64,000 nucleotides of DNA from NCBI RefSeq assembly GCF_031157315.1, contig NZ_JAVIFU010000007.1, forward strand, positions 1-64,000, in the 5' to 3' direction. This DNA is from Paenibacillus sp. LHD-38. Its GTDB lineage: Bacteria > Bacillota > Bacilli > Paenibacillales > Paenibacillaceae. The notes under the pieces were generated by a model. That model worked only from the letters and a program-made list of their open reading frames with translations. It was not told the origin of the DNA and searched no databases. The position numbers and the translations under genes are program-made. Of the stretch, positions 8,905-16,616 are shown one piece after another; the stretch's first letter is position 1; each line of letters starts with the position of its first letter.

Positions 8905-10443
8905 ATGCCAAGAAAGTCAAAAGCCGTAACACTTCTGCTCTCTGTTCTGCTAATCCTGTCACTGCTCGTTTCCGCTTGCTCAGCATCGAACAATACGGGC
9001 AATAATGCCGGTTCTTCCGATCCGGCTGCCAATGACGGCGCAGCAGCCACTTCCTCATCTAACGAGAAAGAACTGGAGTTGACGATAGCGTTCATCGGAC
9101 TCGGGAATATGAATGAAGTCGCTCTCGTTGAGGAACAAATCAGCAAAATTACTAAAGAAAAAATTAACGCAACGGTCAAATTGATGCCGATCGACATTGG
9201 CGCGTGGGTACAGCAAGTCAACCTGCTGCTTGCAGGCAATGAGCCTCTGGATCTTCTTGTTACTTCTTCTTTCTTCAACTTCAGCTCGCAGGTAGCCAAA
9301 GGACAGCTGCTGCCGATCGACGAGCTTGTGGAGAAACATGCTCCAACCATTAAAGATACGATGGAACTGGCTATTTTCAACGCAACGAAAGTCGGAGGCA
9401 AGAGCTATGGCGTGCCGAGCGTGCGTGATACGGCGGCCGACCACGGTTTCGTGGCCAGAAAAGACCTGATGGACAAGTATGGCCTGACGTTCGATAATGT
9501 AAAAACGTATGCGGATCTTGATCCGATCTTCCAGAAGATCAAAGAGAACGAGCCGGGGATGTATCCGCTGGTTCAGCGCTCCCAAACTTTGGGGATTGGG
9601 GCTGAAATCGTGCGCGGTTACATCGATACGCTCGGTGATACGCCAGGTGTCCTAATCGTCGACAATCAGGATCTGAAAGTCGTGAACCTCTACGAACAGC
9701 AAATGTATAAGGACGCACTGCAGCTTGCCCGCAAGTGGTATCAGGCTGGATACACCATGCCGGATGCCGCAACGACGCAGGAAGGCAATAATAGTCTGGT
9801 GAAAGCGGGCAAAGGCTTCAGCTACCTGTCCAACATGAAACCAGGCTTCGAATCCCAGGAGAAAACGATTAACGGATATGAAATGGTGGCTGCCCGATTC
9901 GTGCCCCCGATTTCCACTTCCGACTCCGGTACGGGATTCATGATGTCGATCCCCAAAAATACACAGGATCCGGATCGCGCAGCACAGCTGCTGAACCTGC
10001 TCTATACTGACAAGGACATCGCTAATCTGATCGCCAACGGCGTCGAAGGTAAGCATTACGTAGATGCCGGCAACGGACAGATCAAAGCGCCGGAAGGCGG
10101 AAGCAACTACGTCTTCAACCAATGGCAAGTAGGCAACAACGCGCTGGCTAAAGTATGGGAAGGCACGGCGCCGGATATTTGGGAGCAGACGAAGGCGTTC
10201 AACAATTCGTCAACCTTCTCCAAAGCGCTCGGCTTCTCGTTCGATTCTTCTCCTGTGAAGACCGAGATCGCTGCGGTAGCCAACGTAAACAACCAATACA
10301 AGGCTGGTCTGGAGTCGGGAACGATCGATCCCGCCAAGCTGGATGAATTCATCAGCAAGCTGAAATCTGCCGGCCTCGATAAGATCATAGCCGAGAAGCA
10401 GAAGCAGCTCGATCAGTGGGCGGTAGAAAACAACGTGCAATAA
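8905..10443 (+). CDS. Extracellular solute-binding lipoprotein, LplA type
   Basis: Captures the oligosaccharide outside the membrane and hands it to the two upstream permeases. The 512-residue product has a lipoprotein signal peptide (hydrophobic LLLSVLLILSLLVSAC; lipobox LVSAC with the modified Cys near residue 25). A Ser/Asn/Ala-rich linker follows, then a family 1-like binding fold whose C-terminus is rich in Lys and Gln. AGGGGG precedes the ATG. The gene is followed by a strong terminator, closing the operon. The ligand cannot be read from the sequence; rhamnose- or arabinose-containing oligomers are inferred from neighbouring enzymes. Confidence 0.9.
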   Translation: MPRKSKAVTLLLSVLLILSLLVSACSASNNTGNNAGSSDPAANDGAAATSSSNEKELELTIAFIGLGNMNEVALVEEQISKITKEKINATVKLMPIDIGAWVQQVNLLLAGNEPLDLLVTSSFFNFSSQVAKGQLLPIDELVEKHAPTIKDTMELAIFNATKVGGKSYGVPSVRDTAADHGFVARKDLMDKYGLTFDNVKTYADLDPIFQKIKENEPGMYPLVQRSQTLGIGAEIVRGYIDTLGDTPGVLIVDNQDLKVVNLYEQQMYKDALQLARKWYQAGYTMPDAATTQEGNNSLVKAGKGFSYLSNMKPGFESQEKTINGYEMVAARFVPPISTSDSGTGFMMSIPKNTQDPDRAAQLLNLLYTDKDIANLIANGVEGKHYVDAGNGQIKAPEGGSNYVFNQWQVGNNALAKVWEGTAPDIWEQTKAFNNSSTFSKALGFSFDSSPVKTEIAAVANVNNQYKAGLESGTIDPAKLDEFISKLKSAGLDKIIAEKQKQLDQWAVENNVQ

Positions 10444-10483
10444 CTGGATATAAGGATAGATATTTTTTTGAACGGCTAAGTGT

Positions 10484-10520
10484 AAACACCCCGCGATCAG
10501 AGGATCGCGGGGTGTTTTTT
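10484..10520 (+). terminator. Strong intrinsic terminator of the importer operon
   Basis: A perfect 15-bp stem (10484-10498 with 10503-10517) closes the tetraloop AGAG and runs into a T tract. It lies between convergent genes. Confidence 0.92.
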
Positions 10521-10540
10521 GTAAAGAATATTCTCTCCGG

Positions 10541-10593
10541 TGTCCCCCAAAAGTAATAACGAACGCAAGGCCTTCGTCACCTGTTGGGGGACA
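10541..10593. repeat. 10-bp perfect inverted repeat between convergent genes
   Basis: TGTCCCCCAA (10541-10550) and TTGGGGGACA (10584-10593) are perfect complements separated by 33 nt. No T tract follows on either strand. It lies immediately beyond the stop of the minus-strand GH51 gene; a transcript-end structure for that gene is possible but unproven. Confidence 0.4.
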
Positions 10594-10597
10594 TTGT

Positions 10598-12973
10598 TTA
10601 TATTTTGATGCGGAGGATCGCGGCGGCGTACGGCGGCAGCGGATAAACGCCGTCATCGCATCTGAAATCCGATTCCTTGGGCGACACCGATTCAGGCCGG
10701 TCGATCGTATTCGCGTCATTCGGATTCCCGGAGGTCAGTACCGTTTGTATGCCTTGCACCGGAACGTTTCCCGCGCCGTGAATATGGATTTCCGTCTCCA
10801 ATAGATAAGGAGACGGATTGACCAGCTTGATAATCAGTTCGCCTGCTGTACGGTCCAATGTCGAAACGGATGTCAGATACGGAATCGGCGCCGACTGGTA
10901 CTCCTGGATGAGCTCGCCATTTAGGAAACATTTTACCGTGTCATTGACGATAGTCACCTGCATGTGCTGCCAATCCGCTTCCTGGACGGCGATCTTTCGG
11001 TTGGGCGCCAATTTGACGCGGGACCAGCCGACGATGCGGACCAGGCGGCTTTCTCCATCTGGATCCAATTCCCATAATAGATAATTCTGCTTGTCCCACG
11101 GCTGATGCCGGTCCAACAGGCGAAGCCGGATTCCTTCCGAACCTAGTATCGCTTTGACGGAAACGTCATACTGGCTCCAAGAAGGATCGCCGATCCACAG
11201 CGTGCCATGGAACTCCCTGCACTGCGGCTGACTGCCGGATAAGCGGTTCAGGTGCAGCAGGGTTTCGCTGCCGTTGCTTACGACGAGATCCTGAATCCGG
11301 TCAAGCGCCTTCTCCTCGACGCCCAAGCCTCCGTAAAGGTCGGCCGGACGGCTTTCTGTAGCGACATAGCTATCTACCACGTACTTTCCGCGATGCTTGC
11401 CGAACATCTTCTGAATGTGAAAGGAAGGCGTGCCGTACACTTTCGTTCCGTCGAAATAGATCAAGCTGGGATCCCATACGGTATGATGAATATTGGCGAA
11501 TAGCGGAGCATACGACGACATGGTGACCAGATCCTGATTTCTTTCCATGCCCGTCATAAAAGCCGCCTCGCTGAGCGCTCCGAGCAGGGTGCCGCTCTTG
11601 TTGTCGACGATCATCGCATATTCCCCGACATAAATCTTGGGTCCATTGCGGTCATAATGGTCATACATGTCATGATATTGCTGATAGAAATCGTTATCCG
11701 CGTAGAAGTGCTCATCCATGATCTCAACCGGCAACCCCTTCGTCTCCGTCCCCACTTCCCAATGCGTGTTCCATATGGTCACGATTTCCGGATATTTCTC
11801 TTTTACGGCTTCATAGAAAACCCGGTATCTGAGGTTATACTCAGGTCCGAAATTTTCGTTGCCGATCTCCAGGTATTTCAGTCCAAAAGGTTCGGGATGG
11901 CCGTTCTTGGCACGCAAGGAACCCCAATAGCCGGCGACCGGCCCGTTCGCGTATTCGATGGCGTCAAGCATATCCTGCACCCATTCGGACAGATCCTCCA
12001 TCGGGATCATTTCACCGGGCCTGCCCTGGCAGGTCAACCCGCAATTCACCACGAACATCATGTCCAATCCCATATCTTCGGCCATTTGTAGATACTCGTG
12101 ATAGCCGAGGCCGTTCGTCGTGCGGTACTGCCACAACGTCCAATGAGAGGTCCTTTCGGATAGGTCTCCTATCGTTTTTTTCCACCTGTATGCGGTCTCG
12201 ACTGAGAACCCTTCCACGAAGCAGCCTCCGGGGAACCGCAGGAAGGAAGGCTTAAGCTGCTGAAGCATGCCGACCAAATCGGGACGCAGCCCGTTCTTTC
12301 TATGAAGGAAGGTGGTCGCTGGGAACAAGGAAACGAGCTCCAGCCAGAACGTTCCCGCTGATCGGGTGGAGAACGCGAGTATCGCCTCGGCGTCATCCCG
12401 GTCGCTTTCCAGCGTCAATTCATACTTCCGCCATTCACCGGAGGTTAAAGTAACCGAGCCAGAGGCATAAATGTTTCCCGAACGGTCTTCCAGGGTGATC
12501 TCGAGATCTCCCTGAAATCCGTCGGCTTTCTTCCCATAAAATGAAAGGTTGTACGTCTCCCCGGACCGAACGGGAATGCCCCAAAACCCGGTATTGCAGA
12601 CGGACACTCTGCCGTGCGGAACGGACGCCGCCTCAACCCTCAGGGAAAGCGGATTCGTTTCGTTCAGCGGAAGCGCGTCGTCGAGTTTGATTTCAGCTTC
12701 GCATCCTTCTGGAATCTGTGTATATCAGCCGGGAATGGGATCACTATGTTCAAAAGACGAGACCCAGCCGGCCGGAGAATGAAGCTTGCAATTTTCGACA
12801 TGGCATCTGTCCGGAACCAACGTATCTTCGAAAGACCGGTTACGGATCAGCTCCGCGTAGATCCCTCCGTCTCCGGCATGGCTGATTTCTTCGAAAAATA
12901 AACCGTACAGGGTTGGGCTTACCGGAAAACGAATTCTATCTGCGTGAACAGTTACTTTTGCTGATTTACGCAT
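10598..12973 (-). pseudogene. GH51 alpha-L-arabinofuranosidase interrupted by one in-frame TGA
   Basis: The minus-strand reading from ATG at 12973 begins like GH51 enzymes (PTLYGLFFEEISHAGDGGIY) and ends at 10598. Codon 83 is TGA (plus positions 12725-12727). The frame is the same before and after the stop, and homology resumes at once (LPLNETNP, then GFWGIPVRSGETY). The catalytic part is intact: LRFPGG, the acid/base Glu in EIGNENFGPEY (about residue 373) and the nucleophile Glu in VGEYA (about residue 451). Restored length is about 790 residues, normal for the family, with an N-terminal carbohydrate-binding-like segment. It would release terminal arabinofuranose in the cytoplasm. A later start after the stop, at ATG 12607, would lose the N-terminal strands of the barrel. 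Either a recent pseudogene or a sequencing error. Confidence 0.85.
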
Positions 12974-13011
12974 GAGCAGGCACTCCTTTACGGATATCTA
13001 AAACTGCTACC

Positions 13012-13077
13012 ATTATAAAACAGTACGTTCTTCAAAGCTTTCAATATGGCGACTATGAGTTTGTGTTTTGACGACTT
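13012..13077 (-). promoter_or_regulatory. Operator/promoter of the GH51 gene
   Basis: On the minus strand AAGTCG begins at 13077 and TAGTCG at 13055, again 22 bp apart. A perfect -10 TATAAT occupies 13017 to 13012, 38 bp after the inner half-site (39 bp at the other three promoters). The ATG follows 39 nt downstream. Confidence 0.65.
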
Positions 13078-13093
13078 GCCGAAATGCGGGAGG

Positions 13094-13160
13094 AAGTCAG
13101 ATTATCGAAAGCGGAAAGTCGTATTATTGGTGGGTGTTCTGCCGGATAGTTCTTTAGAAT
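13094..13160 (+). promoter_or_regulatory. Operator/promoter of the 13232 glycosidase operon
   Basis: Half-sites AAGTCA (13094) and AAGTCG (13116) are 22 bp apart; the -10 TAGAAT (13155-13160) begins 39 bp after the inner half-site. It is back to back with the GH51 operator, so the divergent pair is probably switched on together. Confidence 0.72.
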
Positions 13161-13231
13161 GAGAATCAAAGCAATAGTATAGAAAATGATTATACACAGC
13201 AAGGCAAAAAACCAGAACAGTAGGGAGATCA

Positions 13232-15007
13232 ATGAACATGACCTTTACCGAGAAGACCCGCATTGGCACGATCTACAAAAATGAAGCGGCCCGCGGGGTT
13301 ATCATGCGCCGGATACCGGCGCTGCACACAGCTGCGCCGCATATCACGTCCCTCTTCAAGAGCCTGTCCCTGGATCAATACTACCAATTCAATCAAGAAG
13401 AGCTGTCGCAGCCGGATTGGATAGCAGAAACGCTGTCCGAGCTGGCTGATATACCTTATGAAGTGTTAACCCTAGAGCCGGAACCCGAAATGATTCCGAC
13501 CGCAGATTACGAGCCTTCCGGTGTCCCGTCCGCTTCCGCTGTCGTTCAGGCGCCTGCCCGGGCCGAACAATGGGGCGTTTACGAAATCGAAATTAAGGGC
13601 CCGAGCCACGGCAATCCCTTCACGGAAGTTTCCCTTCATGCCGAGTTCAGTTCAGGCGGCACGACCGTCCGAATGGGGGGATTCTACGATGGAGACGGGA
13701 TATACCGTATTCGCTTCATGCCGGATATCCATGGTGACTGGAAGTTCCGTACATCCAGCAATGCGCGGTCGCTCGATGGTATTGAAGGAGCCTTCCGGAG
13801 CGTGGAGCCTTCACCAGGCAACCACGGCCCTCTGCGTGTGAAGGATACTTTTCATTTTGCCTACGCAGACGGAACATCTTACATTCCTGTGGGGACAACC
13901 TGTTACGCCTGGACTCACCAAGGGGACGAATTGGAGGAACAGACGCTCGAAACGTTGAAAGCTTCCCCGTTCAATAAGATGAGGATGTGCGTGTTTCCAA
14001 AATCGTACCTGTTCAACGAGAACGAACCGGTCTATTATCCCTTCGAAGGATCCTTGGCGGAAGGCTGGGATTACACCCGACCCAATCCAGCATTCTTCGA
14101 GCACCTCGAGAAACGCATAGCCGATTTGGACATGCTGGGCATCGAGGCGGACCTCATTCTGTTTCATCCTTACGACCGCTGGGGCTATTCGGAAATGCCT
14201 CCAGCAGCGGACGACCGTTATCTTCGCTATATCACGGCAAGGCTTTCCGCATACCGCAACGTGTGGTGGTCGCTGGCAAATGAGTATGATCTTATGTGGT
14301 CCAAGGAGGAGGACGATTGGGAGCGGTTTGCAAAATTAATCAAAGAAAACGACCCGGCCAACCATCTCATTTCGAACCATAATTGCCTAAGCTTTTACGA
14401 TTATAGCAAGCCCTGGGTTACGCATTGCAGTATCCAGCGCATCGACGTCTACAAAACCTCGGAGGCAACGAACGAATGGCGCGAAAAGTGGAAAAAGCCC
14501 ATCGTGATCGACGAGTGTGCATACGAGGGGGATATCGATCAAGGCTGGGGCAACATCAGCGGAGAAGAGATGACCCGCCGTTTCTGGGAAGGCGCAGTTC
14601 GCGGGGGATACGTAGGCCATGGCGAAACCTATCTCAATGCGGAAGAAATTCTATGGTGGTCCAAAGGCGGTAAACTGACGGGAACGAGTCCGGATCGGAT
14701 TGCTTTTCTTCGCGGAATTACGGAAGAAAGCCCCGGAGGCGTGCTCAATCCGCTGCCGTCCGACTGGGATGTGCCTTGCGCGGGAATCAAGGACGAATAT
14801 TACTTGTATTATTTCGGATTCAACCAGCCTCGTTTCCGGAAATTCAACCGCAAGCCGGGAATCCGATACCAGGTCGAAGTGATCGATACTTGGATGATGT
14901 CCATAGAGAAGCTTCCGGGTACTTATGAGGGTTCTTTCCGAATCGAGCTTCCGGGGAGAGCGTACATGGCAGTGAGACTAACGAAGGTTGACACGAAACA
15001 CGAATGA
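13232..15007 (+). CDS. Putative clan GH-A glycoside hydrolase, DUF5060/DUF4038/DUF5605 architecture
   Basis: The 591-residue protein has an unusual helical N-terminal part (about 1-95), then a beta domain matching DUF5060 (about 105-195, including GFYDGDGIYRIRFMPDIHGD), then a (beta/alpha)8 domain of the DUF4038 type (about 205-490) and a small C-terminal beta domain. In the barrel, E351 in SLANEYD sits where clan GH-A enzymes keep the acid/base and E428 in VIDECAYEG where they keep the nucleophile. Some DUF4038 proteins are apiosidases (GH140), so an activity on apiose- or arabinose-containing pectin side chains is possible; not certain. No signal peptide. It shares a 4-nt reach with the next gene and its promoter carries the locus operator. 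Start ATG 13232 or 13238; both fit GGGAG. Confidence 0.75.
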   Translation: MNMTFTEKTRIGTIYKNEAARGVIMRRIPALHTAAPHITSLFKSLSLDQYYQFNQEELSQPDWIAETLSELADIPYEVLTLEPEPEMIPTADYEPSGVPSASAVVQAPARAEQWGVYEIEIKGPSHGNPFTEVSLHAEFSSGGTTVRMGGFYDGDGIYRIRFMPDIHGDWKFRTSSNARSLDGIEGAFRSVEPSPGNHGPLRVKDTFHFAYADGTSYIPVGTTCYAWTHQGDELEEQTLETLKASPFNKMRMCVFPKSYLFNENEPVYYPFEGSLAEGWDYTRPNPAFFEHLEKRIADLDMLGIEADLILFHPYDRWGYSEMPPAADDRYLRYITARLSAYRNVWWSLANEYDLMWSKEEDDWERFAKLIKENDPANHLISNHNCLSFYDYSKPWVTHCSIQRIDVYKTSEATNEWREKWKKPIVIDECAYEGDIDQGWGNISGEEMTRRFWEGAVRGGYVGHGETYLNAEEILWWSKGGKLTGTSPDRIAFLRGITEESPGGVLNPLPSDWDVPCAGIKDEYYLYYFGFNQPRFRKFNRKPGIRYQVEVIDTWMMSIEKLPGTYEGSFRIELPGRAYMAVRLTKVDTKHE

Positions 15008-15021
15008 AAAGGAGAACCAAA

Positions 15022-16134
15022 ATGAAACAAATCAAAGGTGTTAACCTAGGGAATTGGCTTGTCTTGGAAAAATGGATGAATCCCGTTATGTTCTCTGGAA
15101 CAGAATGCGAAGATGAAACATGGCTATGCAGAACTTTGCCCCATGATATAAAAGTCGACAGATATACCCAACACAGAGCTACCTACATTACGGAACGTGA
15201 CTTTGCTTATATTGCAAGCAAAGGATTAAACACTATACGTATCCCCGTTCCCTATTTTATCTTCGGGGATGTAGAACCATTTGTAGGTTGCGTAGAGTAT
15301 CTAGACAAGGCATTCAACTGGGCAGAGAAATACCATCTTCAGATTCTGATCGACCTGCATACGGTTCCGGGGAGCCAGAATGGTTTTGACAACGGCGGAA
15401 TTTGCGGAGTGTGCAAATGGAGCCAGAATCCGGAGGCAGTGGAGTTTGTGCTGACACTGCTGGAGCGTCTGGCGCAGCGCTATGGAACTAGGGAAGGATT
15501 ATGGGGCATTGAGATCCTCAATGAGCCTATTTCTGAAGAAGTGTGGAATCTTGTCATCGATCGCTATCCGGCAGTCGATAAGGAAGAGGCGGAGGGTTCC
15601 GGTCCGGTACCGAGCGAGTTTCTGCGAAACTTCTATATTGAGGCCTACCAAAGAATGAGGAAGTATTTACCGGTAGATAAGGTTATTGTATTCCATGACG
15701 GGTTCCGGCTCCACGAGTGGAAGGACTTCATGAGACAAGAGGAGTTTGTAAATATTGTTCTCGATACGCATTTGTATCTGATGATAGCAGAAGTAATGGG
15801 CTGTGAGAAGAATTTGGATGCCTACATCCATTACATCGATAATAACTTCGCTAAAGATGTTACCGAGATGCAGGCCTATTTCCCGGTCATCGTTGGAGAG
15901 TGGTGCCTCTTTAACAATACCGAGGGCCTGAAAGAAATGAACGAAGAAGAGCGGAAGCGCCTCTATATGAAAATTGCTAACGCGCAACTGCAAGCTTGGG
16001 AGAAGGGGCAGGGTTGGTTTTACTGGAGCTACAAATTACTGTTGGATACGGTCGGCGATTCAGCGTCAGAAGGCTGGGACAGCTGGGATATGGGCAAGAG
16101 CATTGAGCAGGGGTGGCTGCCTGATCGGTATTGA
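15022..16134 (+). CDS. GH5-family beta-glycosidase (BglC-like)
   Basis: Cytoplasmic clan GH-A enzyme related to exo-beta-1,3-glucanases and other GH5 members. The start ATG 15022 is preferred over ATG 15004 because AAGGAG (15009-15014) is correctly placed only for it; the shorter product is 370 residues. The opening KGVNLGNWLVLEKWMNP is typical of the exo-glucanase-like group. E168 in EILNEPI is the expected acid/base and E293 in VGEWCLF the expected nucleophile. No signal peptide is present. It is the second gene of the operon started at 13232. Substrate specificity inside GH5 cannot be told from sequence alone; a role in trimming imported plant oligosaccharides is inferred. Confidence 0.85.
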   Translation: MKQIKGVNLGNWLVLEKWMNPVMFSGTECEDETWLCRTLPHDIKVDRYTQHRATYITERDFAYIASKGLNTIRIPVPYFIFGDVEPFVGCVEYLDKAFNWAEKYHLQILIDLHTVPGSQNGFDNGGICGVCKWSQNPEAVEFVLTLLERLAQRYGTREGLWGIEILNEPISEEVWNLVIDRYPAVDKEEAEGSGPVPSEFLRNFYIEAYQRMRKYLPVDKVIVFHDGFRLHEWKDFMRQEEFVNIVLDTHLYLMIAEVMGCEKNLDAYIHYIDNNFAKDVTEMQAYFPVIVGEWCLFNNTEGLKEMNEEERKRLYMKIANAQLQAWEKGQGWFYWSYKLLLDTVGDSASEGWDSWDMGKSIEQGWLPDRY

Positions 16135-16223
16135 TGCGCAGAATTCCGGTATCCATTTAGCATGCCGAACGCCAATTTAGTTTCTGTAGAGAATAATGTA
16201 GGATATAGTACAGGTAGCGTAAG

Positions 16224-16257
16224 GACTGTAGAGAGATTCTCGGCAGTCTTTCTATTT
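16224..16257 (+). terminator. Terminator of the GH5 operon
   Basis: GACTG (16224-16228) pairs with CAGTC (16244-16248), with an inner GAGA/TCTC pairing, followed by TTTCTATTT. It marks the right end of the first glycan locus. Confidence 0.6.
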
Positions 16258-16470
16258 ACAGCCAAGCCGTGTGATAATCAGGATCTTCTCCTGATTGTCG
16301 CCCGGCTTTTTCGCGCTCTTTGTCCCAATAAACATATTTATGTTCCATTAAATCCGAATCTACTCCCGTGAATGGAAATTTTGCGTGAATCATCTGTTTA
16401 AGAGGGAGAGGGGCAGAGCCTCATCAGGTGGAAGGGCTGCTGAAAACGAACCTCTATTTCCGATATTTGA
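16256..16470 (+). pseudogene. Decayed copy of the LuxR-regulator leader and first codons
   Basis: About 150 nt (16256-16412) is a diverged copy, clearly over 80% identical by eye, of the leader at 39831-39985 of the LuxR-family gene at 40048. It includes a nested hairpin with T tract (16262-16311) and TTAAGAGGGAG. The coding remnant 16424-16470 reads EPHQVEGLLKTNLYF and then hits a stop, matching EPYQVEGLLKTKLYL of the intact protein. The copy lacks about 90 nt present in the intact version. Positions 16471-16616 hold nothing recognisable. Confidence 0.75.
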
Positions 16471-16616
16471 AATTCACCATTTTCACTACCGCAGTTGGTC
16501 TTATGAAGGATGGCAGCTTCAACCAGTGTGTACCAAAGCTACCGGAAATCGAGAGATAAAAGCGAGTGGAGAAGGCAGTCCCTCGTTTGTCACCTCCTTC
16601 GCTTAGCTGATGCCTG

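Noticed and set aside
12725..12727. TGA read as an amino acid (recoding)
   Set aside because: TGA ends many intact genes here, and no selenocysteine-type context or matching residue is expected at this position of GH51 proteins.
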